The notes under the pieces are model-generated. The model was not told the DNA's origin and ran no database searches. It saw nothing but the letters and a program-made list of their open reading frames with translations. A stretch of DNA of 64,000 nt from Ginsengibacter sp038239385 (GTDB lineage: Bacteria; Bacteroidota; Bacteroidia; Chitinophagales; Chitinophagaceae): the NCBI GenBank assembly GCA_038239385.1, contig JBBSEV010000003.1:62001-126000 (forward strand). The letters run 5' to 3'. The translations under genes and the position numbers were made by a program. Positions 26,649-36,054 of this stretch are shown one piece after another. The stretch's first letter is position 1. Each line of letters starts with the position of its first letter.

Positions 26649-27962
26649 TTAATTCACCAATACTTCTTGATTAGTAATTAGTGAAATTCTATTTATAGAG
26701 TCAATACTTTCTGAGTTAGTTATTTTTTTTGTTGGGTCAATAACAAGCCACAACATGCTTCCAACAAATACAACGCCTGCAATTACAAACACGGGTGCAT
26801 TAAAACTATGCGTTGCATCTGCTATCGCACCAAAAAAAATGGCAAGTAAAAATGCGCCCATGTTACCTGCAAAATTCATGATGCCTGTAACCGTGCAGGC
26901 TTTGCTTCCACCAATATCAATACAGGCAGAAAAACTATTAATACCATTTAAAGGGATGAAAAAATAGGCACACATAAACATAATTGAAACAACTGTATTA
27001 CTTGGAGTAATGGCAGCCACTAAAAGCAGTATGCTCATTATGTATAAACATAAAATGCCAACAAAACGGCGACCGAATTTTAAACCTCTTTTCTTCACAA
27101 GCCAATCACAGAAAAAACCGCCAACAACTCCGCCGACTATACCAAAAACAAATAAAGTGGAAGCTGTTGATTTCATTGCATCTTCGGAAAAATGCCTGCC
27201 TTGCTGTAAATAAATTGGCATCCATGCAATAAAAAAATATAATGCCCATTGGGAACAAAAAAATGATGTAATCAATGCCAATAAATTTTTATCTTTTAGC
27301 GCAAGCTTCCAGGGAAATGGTTCACTGTCATTTGTATATTGCCGGTTGGTTTCAATTAAATTTTTCTCGGTAACTGAAATGCCTTTCATTTCTGAAGGTT
27401 CATTTTTAAACCATGAAAAACATACAAGCACCCACACCAACCCAATTAATCCGTTTACAAAAAATGGTGCACGCCATCCATAAGCTTGTGCAATGGGCAC
27501 TATAATTAAAGGTGCAACAGCCGCACCTGCACTTGAGCCAATTGTAAGCCATGATACAGCTCGTGCAGTTTCGCGCTTAGGTACCCATCGTGCAATAGCA
27601 CCGGTACTTGTGGGGAATGCACCGGCTTCTCCAACACCAAATAAGAATCGCGTTATTATCAATGATAAATATCCTGATGTTATACCTGTAATGGCAGTAA
27701 ACAAACTCCACATAATTACAATGCGTATAAAAACTTTTTTCTGCCCGATTCTATCTGCCATCGCACCGGCAGGGATTTCGAATAACGCATATGCTAATGC
27801 AAATGCGCCGAGCACCCAGCCAAACTGGGTATTGCTTAAGTTGAATGCAGACTTAATACGCACACCAACAATTGAAATAGTAATCCTGTCGAGATAAGTA
27901 ATGAGAATTAAAAAGAATAGCATTATCATCACGCGATAACGATATGGAAATTTATTTTTCAT
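26649..27962 (-). CDS. MFS transporter, anion:cation symporter (ACS) type
   Basis: A 437-residue, 12-helix protein with the ACS-family N-terminus (RYRVMIMLFFLILITYLDRI), motif A GAMADRIGQKKVFIRIVIMW and the helix 4 stretch RFLFGVGEAGAFPTSTGAIA. ACS members carry hexuronates, galactonate, phthalate or glycerol-phosphate-like anions. Its ATG lies inside the last codons of the small secreted ORF at 27952-28110, so translation may be coupled. Four nt separate it from the downstream LCMT gene. Confidence 0.9.
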   Translation of the reverse strand: MKNKFPYRYRVMIMLFFLILITYLDRITISIVGVRIKSAFNLSNTQFGWVLGAFALAYALFEIPAGAMADRIGQKKVFIRIVIMWSLFTAITGITSGYLSLIITRFLFGVGEAGAFPTSTGAIARWVPKRETARAVSWLTIGSSAGAAVAPLIIVPIAQAYGWRAPFFVNGLIGLVWVLVCFSWFKNEPSEMKGISVTEKNLIETNRQYTNDSEPFPWKLALKDKNLLALITSFFCSQWALYFFIAWMPIYLQQGRHFSEDAMKSTASTLFVFGIVGGVVGGFFCDWLVKKRGLKFGRRFVGILCLYIMSILLLVAAITPSNTVVSIMFMCAYFFIPLNGINSFSACIDIGGSKACTVTGIMNFAGNMGAFLLAIFFGAIADATHSFNAPVFVIAGVVFVGSMLWLVIDPTKKITNSESIDSINRISLITNQEVLVN

Positions 27963-28110
27963 GTTGATAGCGATGATTCATTTGGCTCCATTCTTTACCG
28001 GGAAATGTTGATGAGGTAGTGTTTGTTTTATTTGGCTGTCCATGTGACGATGTAACTATTACGATAGTAAACAGCAACGAACATACCGGCCTATAAATAT
28101 TATTTTTCAT
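27952..28110 (-). CDS. Small secreted ORF (52 residues), possibly truncated enzyme remnant
   Basis: The ATG overlaps the stop of the amino-acid permease gene (ATGA, 28107-28110) and the stop overlaps the start of the MFS gene, an arrangement typical of translationally coupled genes. The peptide has a clear signal sequence (MKNNIYRPVCSLLFTIVIVT, cleaved near SSHGQ) and a polar tail ending GKEWSQMNHRYQHEK. The FPGKEWSQM segment resembles the mature N-terminus of secreted serine hydrolases, so it may be what remains of a deleted enzyme; an intact short secreted peptide cannot be excluded. Confidence 0.4.
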   Translation of the reverse strand: MKNNIYRPVCSLLFTIVIVTSSHGQPNKTNTTSSTFPGKEWSQMNHRYQHEK

Positions 28111-29441
28111 AGACTTGTTATTTCAGTATTTGATGTTAGTAATGCATTTTCTCCAGGTATTAAGATTTGCCTGTTTTTCTTTTTGAATACATTGAACATT
28201 ACATAGAATATTATTCCTGCTATTACACAAATTGATATAACCTGTATATCATTTTGCTTAGAAGCTGATAGCAACCAGAGAGAAAACAGAACACCAACAA
28301 TTGCAAATGCATATCCGATTGGAAGCTTAAAATAATTTGTAGCTTTTGGATTTTTTATCCTCAGTTTTATTAATGATACGCTTACTATTAAATATACCAG
28401 CACCCTCGCGATTACACTGATGGATACAGCATAAATAAAAGACCCGGTTATTGAAATTATGATCGCAATACCTGCATAAAAAAGCAGAGACCAAACAGGT
28501 GTTTGATATTTTGGATGCGTATATGAAAATATTTTAGGAAGCTGCCCTTCATCACTCATAGCAAATGGAAGTCGTGAGCTTACCAGCATATTTGTATTTA
28601 ATGTTGCAACAATTGATATTACGGCACCAATACTGATTACAACAGCTCCGGTGTGCCCGATAAACATGGTAGCTGCATCTGCTAATGGTTTTTCTGAAGA
28701 GGCAAGCGCAGGTATTGTTCCGATACATATTACCTGGATTAAGCAATAAAATATTGTAACAACCAATGCAGATATAATCAACGCAAATGGCAATGTTTTG
28801 CGGGGGTTTTTTATTTCTCCTGAGTTTACCAGCACTCCTTCAAAACCGCCGAATGCAAAAGTTAATAATAATACTGAGTTTGAAAATGAAGAGAAATTTG
28901 GCATGCTTGCAGATTTAAAAAGATTAATATTTATGTGAAACAACCCTATAATTATAAATGCAAGCAACGGAAGCAACTTTGCAATGGTAAGAATGCTGGT
29001 AACACGTACAGAGCTTTTAACACCTATGTAATTTATGAATGTAAGCAGCGATATAACTGAAGTGATCACACATATTCTTACTGCTGTATTATTGAATAAT
29101 GATGAGAAAAATGAAAGATAGGTTACCAGTAAATTTATTAATGCTGCAAAAATTACAATGCGGGTTAATTGAGACAGCCAGCCCATCATAAAAGCAGGAA
29201 AGCGTCCAAAAGCTGTAAAAGCATACAGATATGGTCCACCTGTTTTGTTGAAACGGCTGCTTATTTCAGCAAAAATTAAAATAATGACAAATACAATTAC
29301 AGCACAAACAAAAAAAGCAACAATACTATACACGCCCGATAACTTAAATATTTTTGATGGCAACCCGAAAATGCCGGCACCTATTATTGAGTTAATCATC
29401 ATCAGTACCAAATCCCATTTTCTAATACTTCTGTTTAACAT
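28107..29441 (-). CDS. APC-family amino acid permease
   Basis: A 444-residue protein with 12 helices. The N-terminal signature (WDLVLMMINSIIGAGIFGLP) with the helix-breaking GAGIFG loop is diagnostic of APC-superfamily amino acid/polyamine transporters; FAFGGFEGVLVNSGEIKNPRKTLP is the conserved helix 6 and following loop. Substrate not determinable. It overlaps the small secreted ORF by 4 nt and follows a methyltransferase by 69 nt. Confidence 0.92.
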   Translation of the reverse strand: MLNRSIRKWDLVLMMINSIIGAGIFGLPSKIFKLSGVYSIVAFFVCAVIVFVIILIFAEISSRFNKTGGPYLYAFTAFGRFPAFMMGWLSQLTRIVIFAALINLLVTYLSFFSSLFNNTAVRICVITSVISLLTFINYIGVKSSVRVTSILTIAKLLPLLAFIIIGLFHININLFKSASMPNFSSFSNSVLLLTFAFGGFEGVLVNSGEIKNPRKTLPFALIISALVVTIFYCLIQVICIGTIPALASSEKPLADAATMFIGHTGAVVISIGAVISIVATLNTNMLVSSRLPFAMSDEGQLPKIFSYTHPKYQTPVWSLLFYAGIAIIISITGSFIYAVSISVIARVLVYLIVSVSLIKLRIKNPKATNYFKLPIGYAFAIVGVLFSLWLLSASKQNDIQVISICVIAGIIFYVMFNVFKKKNRQILIPGENALLTSNTEITSL

Positions 29442-29510
29442 AGTTGGTTAATAAAATATTTGCGGTTGGTTAAAAGGTATTGAAGGAGATATTTTAAATT
29501 GCTATCAACA

Positions 29511-30290
29511 TTATTCAGCCTTCTTTCCCCACACTGCTATAATTGGATGTGTTAATACAATGGTGTTTTTATCATGTTCAATTCTGCTCAGTTCTTTTAT
29601 CCATTCATCAAGCTGCTCTTCATTCATCAATTTTTTTTGCAGGATGGATTTGCTCATGGCTTGCGCAGTCATACGATAAAATTTCTTAAGCACATAAGTA
29701 TGGTCTGCGAGAATTAACTGCACGTCATACGTTACATCTTTCAAGCCGGTGCTTTTAAAATAATGGATCAATTTTCTTCCGATAGTTGCATCAGCAAAAA
29801 GACTATTCACTACTTCTTTAAAAATTGGGTAAGCATCGCTTTCAGGGTATGACTGAAAAAAATTTGCGTCAGGGTCTTGTGCAAAAACAATTCCTCCCGG
29901 CTTGCAAACCCTTTTCATTTCTTTTATTGTAGCCTCTGCATCAGGAATATGATGAAGAATGTAACGGCAAAAAACAAAATCAAAACTGTTGTCATCAAAG
30001 GGAAGAGCAAGTGCATCGCCGGAGATAAAATTTAAGTTTGGATGTAATAAGGTTTTCTCTTCATTAGCTGTTTCAATTAATGATGCATCGCCATCAAGAC
30101 CTGTAATGATTGAGTTGGAAAAACGGTCATTCAACATCAACGTTGTATCACCCAATCCGCAACCAATATCTAATATGCTTGCATGTTTTGGTAATGAAAT
30201 ATTTTTTAAAGCATTTAATGATACAGGCTCTAAAAATTCAGCAAGCAAATGCTGGCGTTCGAGGTCTGTTTCTTCAATAGTGTATGTCAT
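29511..30290 (-). CDS. Class I SAM-dependent methyltransferase (UbiE/Methyltransf_11 type)
   Basis: A 259-residue methyltransferase with motif I ILDIGCGLGDTTLML, acidic motif II end TGLDGDASLIETANEE, FDFVFCRYILHHIPD and MKRVCKPGGIVFAQDPDANF. No signal or membrane segment. First gene of the methyltransferase/transporter series, all on the minus strand. Substrate unknown. Confidence 0.9.
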   Translation of the reverse strand: MTYTIEETDLERQHLLAEFLEPVSLNALKNISLPKHASILDIGCGLGDTTLMLNDRFSNSIITGLDGDASLIETANEEKTLLHPNLNFISGDALALPFDDNSFDFVFCRYILHHIPDAEATIKEMKRVCKPGGIVFAQDPDANFFQSYPESDAYPIFKEVVNSLFADATIGRKLIHYFKSTGLKDVTYDVQLILADHTYVLKKFYRMTAQAMSKSILQKKLMNEEQLDEWIKELSRIEHDKNTIVLTHPIIAVWGKKAE

Positions 30291-30360
30291 AATTTGATAA
30301 ATTGTTTGTAGAGAAATTGATTTTTATTATACCCATTGTTTTATTAGGTATAACTGTATA

Positions 30361-31809
30361 TTATTCCTTTACAAATTTTAGGTTTGTAATTTTTTTATCC
30401 TCTGCAATGCTTATATAATATGTGCCCGACGGTAAACTGCTGACATCGCACAAGTAATTATTATTGCGAGCAGTTATTTTCTTAACTCTATTTCCTGAAA
30501 CATTTATTATAGAAATTGCGACAGGAACAGACGCGTTTAAACCTGTAATTCGCAAAATATTTTTTGCAGGGTTTGGAGTAATTTTTATTGATGTTGAAGC
30601 GCTAAAACTAATGGCTACAATTTTTGAGTAGGTGAAATGTCCGTCCTTATCAATCATTTTCAGGCGATACTCCAGTGTTTGCTGCAGTCCATTTACAAAA
30701 GGCAAAGCATTATCAGTAAATGAATAGTTAGCCAAAACATTACTGTTTTCTTTTGCAGCAACACCTCCAATTTTAGAAAAGTTTATTGCATCAATACTTC
30801 TTTCAATGTCAAAATAACTGGTGTTTATTTCCTGTTCCGTTTGCCAGGCAAGATGTACAGCTTTACTCTGGTATGTAGCGGTAAAATCAGTTAAGGTTAA
30901 GGGCAATGTGCCTGAAGCAAAATCTGTTAACCCCAGCCAGTAATCGTTTATACTTGCGGAACTAAGAGCAAATATTTTTTGATAGTTTCCACTGCCATCA
31001 GTTTTCACTTTATATATACCTAATGAGTTTTGTATGCGTGCAATGAAAAAAATATTATTCATATCAGTTGACCATAACGGATCGGCTGTAAGTGTATCAG
31101 ATGCTGCAAGCTGAAGAAGAAGTGTTTTGTTAGCGCCATCGGGTTTAATTTTATAAATAGCATTTGTAACATAAAATAAACCGGGCTTGGTTTTATACCA
31201 GGCAATCCATTGCCCGTCAGGCGACCATACCGGGAATAAATCTCCGGGAAGTGTATTTGGTACCTGCAGTGGATTGCTTCCGTCATAATTTTTTGTATAA
31301 ATACCATAATGCACGTTATGATAAGTAACTAAAGAATCTGACAAACGCACAACAGGCTGGTCAGAATAACAATCGCAAGGGGTGCAACCAATATCATGAA
31401 AAGAATTAGTACCGTCAATATTAGAAGTATACATGCTGCATGCAAAGCCATAAGCTAATTGTGAATCGTGGGGAGAAAAATCAAAATAGTCAAGATAATC
31501 ACCGCCATTAAAAAAGACCAGCGTGTCTTTATGCGTAACTAAATTCCTGATCAATAGACTTGCGTCAAGGCTTTGATTGGGATTCTGGCCATTAGCAAAA
31601 GCCATATAATTACCCGTATGTGAAACCACCGGGCGGTATCCTAATGTAACAAATGTTTTTTGCCCGGCATTATTAATAGAATAAATCGTATCAGGATGAA
31701 TAGTTGAAGTGTCATTGTGATGACTGAATACCAAAGTGCCATTAAGGTTTTGTGCCTGCATGGTAATTGTAGTACACAGGAAAATGAAGCTGAGAGAAAT
31801 TGTTTTCAT
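30361..31809 (-). CDS. TolB-like beta-propeller protein with type IX secretion C-terminal domain
   Basis: A 482-residue secreted protein: signal peptide (MKTISLSFIFLCTTITMQAQ), a WD40-like/TolB-type propeller at about 25-310 (repeats such as FPVWSPDGQWIAW and DPLWSTDMNNIFF), a fibronectin-like segment (LAWQTEQEINTSYFDIERS) and a Por-type tail (IKITPNPAKNILRITG ... LPSGTYYISI ... KFVKE) that directs it through the type IX system to the cell surface. A cysteine-rich loop CTPCDC lies near residue 150. Partner unknown; it is followed upstream by a two-component system. Confidence 0.85.
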   Translation of the reverse strand: MKTISLSFIFLCTTITMQAQNLNGTLVFSHHNDTSTIHPDTIYSINNAGQKTFVTLGYRPVVSHTGNYMAFANGQNPNQSLDASLLIRNLVTHKDTLVFFNGGDYLDYFDFSPHDSQLAYGFACSMYTSNIDGTNSFHDIGCTPCDCYSDQPVVRLSDSLVTYHNVHYGIYTKNYDGSNPLQVPNTLPGDLFPVWSPDGQWIAWYKTKPGLFYVTNAIYKIKPDGANKTLLLQLAASDTLTADPLWSTDMNNIFFIARIQNSLGIYKVKTDGSGNYQKIFALSSASINDYWLGLTDFASGTLPLTLTDFTATYQSKAVHLAWQTEQEINTSYFDIERSIDAINFSKIGGVAAKENSNVLANYSFTDNALPFVNGLQQTLEYRLKMIDKDGHFTYSKIVAISFSASTSIKITPNPAKNILRITGLNASVPVAISIINVSGNRVKKITARNNNYLCDVSSLPSGTYYISIAEDKKITNLKFVKE

Positions 31810-31899
31810 GGCAATATTTTGAGTGTAGAATATTTTAATTTATAACCGAATGTTTACAACTTAAGACCGAAAATAAAAGGAATGCTATGTAGCAGCAAT

Positions 31900-32733
31900 C
31901 CCCTTTTAAGGGCAGTAATTGGGAGAAGCTAAAACAATTAAATGTCGGCTGCGGTGTACTAATACAGGCTTATATGCAGTTAAGGAAATTCAGGAAATTA
32001 ATAATGGGCGATCAAATAAAAATTGAACTAAAAAGGCAGTTTACAACATTATCAAATGATTTTTTCTTTCAGCACTTTTGCTATGGCTTCTTTTCCACAA
32101 TTAACATAAAGCTTTGAGTAAATATTTTTAAGATGGGAGCGTACGGTTTCGTAAGCAATGCCAAGTTCGTAGGCAATTAATTTAATGCTGTATCCTTCTG
32201 TAAGCAAATGCAGAATTTCATTTTCCCTCTTGGATAAGTCATAAGCCTGCTGGGCATTTTTTTGCTGGAAAGATTGTAACACACGCCTGGCAACGGTTGG
32301 AGACATTGGAGCACCACCTTCAGTTACTTCTTTTATCGCATCAAATAATTTATAGGGAGTTGTGATTTTTAATATATAACCATTGGCACCGGCACATAAA
32401 CTGTCAAATATTTTTTTATCATCTTCAAACATAGTGTACATAATAACCGATATATCAGGATTGGTCTCTTTAATAATTCGGGTTCCATGAATACCTGATT
32501 GTTCGGGCAGATCAATATCCATAATTACTACATCGGGCTTTAGACGCCTTGTAATATTTGCCGCGTCCAGGCAATGATTATAATCACCAAGAACAACAAA
32601 CTCTGATGAACTTTTTAAAAGCACTACAAGTGATTGTCTTAGCTGTTCGTTGTCTTCAAAAATAATGATGCTTACAGCCATAATGGAAGATAAAGATAAT
32701 CAGATATTAACCCGTCAAAATCCCCTTTAAAGG
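31900..32733. promoter_or_regulatory. Two similar palindromes flanking the response-regulator gene
   Basis: CCCTTTTAAGGG at 31901-31912, about 90 bp upstream of the T9SS protein, and CCTTTAAAGG at 32724-32733, about 43 bp upstream of the response regulator. Both stand in the shared context AATCCCCTTT. They could be operators of the NarL-type regulator encoded between them. Only the palindromes are claimed, not the whole interval, and chance is possible. Confidence 0.3.
32052..32681 (-). CDS. NarL/FixJ-type LuxR-family response regulator
   Basis: A 209-residue regulator. The receiver (residues 1-120) has the acidic pair in IIFEDNEQL, phospho-acceptor Asp in DVVIMDIDLPEQSG, Thr in IMYTMFEDD and Lys in YILKITTPYKL. 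The LuxR helix-turn-helix (about 145-205) reads LSKRENEILHLLTEGYSIKL and AYETVRSHLKNIYSKL. It lies 61 nt downstream of a sensor kinase on the same strand, its obvious partner. Confidence 0.95.
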   Translation of the reverse strand: MAVSIIIFEDNEQLRQSLVVLLKSSSEFVVLGDYNHCLDAANITRRLKPDVVIMDIDLPEQSGIHGTRIIKETNPDISVIMYTMFEDDKKIFDSLCAGANGYILKITTPYKLFDAIKEVTEGGAPMSPTVARRVLQSFQQKNAQQAYDLSKRENEILHLLTEGYSIKLIAYELGIAYETVRSHLKNIYSKLYVNCGKEAIAKVLKEKII

Positions 32734-32742
32734 TTACCCGCA

Positions 32743-35700
32743 TTATGAGAGTAATATATTGATGGTTGTTCCATGGCCTTTGGAAGAATTTATAATAAAG
32801 CGTCCCTTCCATTTTTCAATCCTGTTCCGCATATTTTTTAAGCCATTCCGATGTGAAGGTTGAGATACATCAAATCCTTTTCCATTATCGCTAATAATAA
32901 GATTGATTTGCTTTTTTTCAGCCTTTATATTTATTTCTACTTCGGTTGCCATAGCGTGTTTTTGGATATTAGTAATGGCTTCTTTATACACCAGGAATAA
33001 ATCCCGTCGCTGCTCCATTGCCATGTTGCGATTACTCAATTTTTTATCGCTGTTGAAATGGAAATTTATAGAAGTGGTTTCAAAAATATCGGCAGCATAC
33101 CTTCGCATGCGTGCAATGATGTCAGTGATAGAATCATTGTTGCTGTTGATGCTCCAAACAATATCATCAAGTGCCTGTCCTGATGATTGTATTTCCCCGG
33201 CAATACGCTTAAGGTAAGAATCAATTATTTCAGGATGCTGCAGGTTTTGCTCACTTAGCATAGTAAGAATATTTATATTAGTAAGCTTTGCTCCAATATC
33301 ATCATGAAGATCCGAAGATATATTGTTGCGCACTTTTTGCAACTTTAATAATTGATTAATGCGGTATCGATATAAACTATAAGCTGCTGCGATAAGAATT
33401 AAAATGCATAATAAATAGAACCACAACGTTTGATAAAAAGCGGGAGAAATAGTTAACTTAACACTTGCAGGATGCAGGCTTTCTGTTCCATCTGAAAGAA
33501 TTGTTTTTACCTCGAAAGTATAAAGCCCGGGATTTAGATTTGCAAAATTAATCGTCTTCTGTTCTCCAATATTTATCCAACCTGTGGCATGATCTTCAAA
33601 CAACCTGTAAGCGTAAGTATTGAACTCTCCATTGTCATAATTAATACCCGTAAAGCTTATGCTAAGGGAATTATTACGATGCGAAAATTTCAAAAAAGTG
33701 TTGCCTGCTTTTGAAAGGGAATCACCAAATAAATGAATATCCGTGATATAAGTATTTACTGGTAGTTTTTTATTCAAAATGTCTTTTGAATAAAACCAGC
33801 TATAGGCATTATTGAAGCCTGCATACATTTTGCCAGATGCCGTGTCAAAATACATTCTGCCACCACTCGCATTTGCATTAGGCAATCCATCTTCTTTTTT
33901 TAATAAAGAAAATTTTTCTTCCAGAATATTGAAATATAATAAGCCTACATTTGAACTCATCCATAAAAAATGATTCCATGGCCCATTGATTTGGTCTACT
34001 CTTAAAGCCCCTAAAGTTGAAGGTTGTTTATAAATTTTTATATGCCCACTTTTAAGGTCCCACTTAATTAAAACAAAATCTTCCGGGCAAATCCATAGAT
34101 TACCTTCCGTATCTGCAATTGACGAAATCAGTTGGCCGGATATTTCTTCGGCTATACCAGGGATTTTGGTTATAAGCGTGTCAAACATTTTTTTAGATTG
34201 GTTCCAACGTGTAATCCCTTCTATGCCTGACATCCAGATATTACCCCATTTATCTTCGCTAATACTAAAGGGATAACGGAGTGGAAATCCTTTTTTAAGT
34301 GGATCAGGTGCAAAACGTGTCCATTGTCGGTTATTCAGATCCATCATAAACATGCCCATTCCGCCACCCATTCCCATCCATAATCTATGGTGGCTATCTA
34401 CAAGGCTTGCTGTAATAGGCACGCTGTCCAGTATGCCCGGCATGCCGGGTTGCAAGAATGTATGCGATAACCCACTACCTGCATTAAGGAGCAATGCTCC
34501 GGATTGGGTAGAAATAAAAAGACTGTCTTTTGAATAATAACTAATATTCCACGGTTGATTTTTCTTTTTATTTTTTTCAGGAATCAGTTGGCTTAAAAAA
34601 TTTCCCTTATCATCATACATTAAAATGCCTGATCCAAAAGCGCTCACAAAAAGCTTGTCATGAAAAACAGCAAAACCATTAACAAAATTATCTACATCCT
34701 GAATTTTTGCTGCTGCGGGAGTTGTGATATTATGGAAAGTGTTTTTATAAAACGATTGCTTAAATATTCCATCATCGGTACTTACCCATAAACGGTTATC
34801 ACGATCAGTAAAAATCTTATTGCATTGAATGCCGGCAAGGCATTTACCTTCATAAACTATACTTGGATCCCGGGCATTATATCTAAATAGAATAAGGCCA
34901 TTTTGATAACTGCTGTTTATACAAATTGTACTATCGTTTATAAACGCAATCCTGCTTTTCCATTGAATTTCATTTCTTACAACAGATGGAAGTGAGAAAC
35001 TAAATATTTTTTGTTTTAAAAAATCTATTGCATTCAAATGTTTGTCATTCTCATAAACATTGTAATTACCTATTAAGCTTTGTCCATAGGTGTTCAGATT
35101 AAGTACTATGTTTGGAAGCCTGTCACGAATCTTTAATAACTTCCATTCATCCCCCGGCATACGGTCAATACTTTCCAGTGTTTTTTTCTTTACGTTCAGT
35201 ACACAAAGACTGTCTGCTAATGGAACAAAAAAATTCCCATTCTGCAACTTATAAACTGAATAAACAAATGCAATTCTTTTTTTTCCAAGATCAGCCGGAG
35301 AATAGGCATCGTATCTAAAAATAAGATGTAAAGAAGAATCAAAAACATAAAGGCCGCCCAATGTAGAAACAATAATATTCTTATTATTATCAACTAATAA
35401 ATCATTGATTCTATTGGTATATTTTTTTAATTCTTTTGCACCGGGAATTATAAGTTGCTTAGAAACGCCAGTGTAAGTATTGAGTATCGCCAATCCTTTT
35501 AAGGTGCCAACTAACATTCTGTTACCACCATAGTTAACGATCCGGTATATATCATTTGATGGTAAATGGTTAGGGGAGCCATCCCCATAATATTTTACAA
35601 AGTCTTTTCCATCAAAACGATTCAAACCCGCCCTTGTTGCAATCCATATAAACCCATCTTCATCCTGCGCAATATCATCTACTTCATTATTAGATAAGCC

Positions 35701-35895
35701 ATTGTCAGTATTGTAATGATCAAAAGCAAAGTTTGAAAGCTGGGTGTGTGCTTTAAGATAAAAACTTAGAATAAATAATATGATTAATGTTTGCTTCAAT
35801 GCATAGAAATTTATCTCACTGCTTAAAGATAAAAATAATATTCCTGTATAGTTATGAGATAATTTGATTAGCATTTGGAGTTTTAAAATGTGCAT
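32743..35895 (-). CDS. Two-component sensor with periplasmic propeller (HisKA_3 histidine kinase)
   Basis: A 1050-residue membrane sensor. After a signal-like segment (KQTLIILFILSFYLKAHTQ, residues 34-52) comes a periplasmic array of Reg_prop repeats (FIWIATRAGLNRFDGKDF, RLWVSTDDGIFK, GNIWMSGIEGITRWN), a Y_Y_Y domain (about 700-790), a transmembrane helix (LWFYLLCILILIAAAYSLY) and a cytoplasmic HisKA_3 dimerisation domain with the phospho-His in ISSDLHDDIGAKL, then HATPase (VYKEAITNIQKHA, ISDNGKGFD). The ATG at 35895 is kept, but a TTG at 35799 directly at the signal peptide is a serious alternative. Unlike SusR-type hybrids, the regulator is a separate gene. Confidence 0.9.
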   Translation of the reverse strand: MHILKLQMLIKLSHNYTGILFLSLSSEINFYALKQTLIILFILSFYLKAHTQLSNFAFDHYNTDNGLSNNEVDDIAQDEDGFIWIATRAGLNRFDGKDFVKYYGDGSPNHLPSNDIYRIVNYGGNRMLVGTLKGLAILNTYTGVSKQLIIPGAKELKKYTNRINDLLVDNNKNIIVSTLGGLYVFDSSLHLIFRYDAYSPADLGKKRIAFVYSVYKLQNGNFFVPLADSLCVLNVKKKTLESIDRMPGDEWKLLKIRDRLPNIVLNLNTYGQSLIGNYNVYENDKHLNAIDFLKQKIFSFSLPSVVRNEIQWKSRIAFINDSTICINSSYQNGLILFRYNARDPSIVYEGKCLAGIQCNKIFTDRDNRLWVSTDDGIFKQSFYKNTFHNITTPAAAKIQDVDNFVNGFAVFHDKLFVSAFGSGILMYDDKGNFLSQLIPEKNKKKNQPWNISYYSKDSLFISTQSGALLLNAGSGLSHTFLQPGMPGILDSVPITASLVDSHHRLWMGMGGGMGMFMMDLNNRQWTRFAPDPLKKGFPLRYPFSISEDKWGNIWMSGIEGITRWNQSKKMFDTLITKIPGIAEEISGQLISSIADTEGNLWICPEDFVLIKWDLKSGHIKIYKQPSTLGALRVDQINGPWNHFLWMSSNVGLLYFNILEEKFSLLKKEDGLPNANASGGRMYFDTASGKMYAGFNNAYSWFYSKDILNKKLPVNTYITDIHLFGDSLSKAGNTFLKFSHRNNSLSISFTGINYDNGEFNTYAYRLFEDHATGWINIGEQKTINFANLNPGLYTFEVKTILSDGTESLHPASVKLTISPAFYQTLWFYLLCILILIAAAYSLYRYRINQLLKLQKVRNNISSDLHDDIGAKLTNINILTMLSEQNLQHPEIIDSYLKRIAGEIQSSGQALDDIVWSINSNNDSITDIIARMRRYAADIFETTSINFHFNSDKKLSNRNMAMEQRRDLFLVYKEAITNIQKHAMATEVEINIKAEKKQINLIISDNGKGFDVSQPSHRNGLKNMRNRIEKWKGRFIINSSKGHGTTINILLS

Positions 35896-36054
35896 AATAA
35901 ATTCAATTACGAATTATGAACTGCACCATTTTTCTCTTTATATATTTAGGCTTTTTTTAATTGCCTTTATCGTAAAGAACCTCCCAAAAGTTTTATTGGA
36001 GAATATGAATGAAACAATACCAAACAATAACCAACACTTTCAATGCAATTGTAA

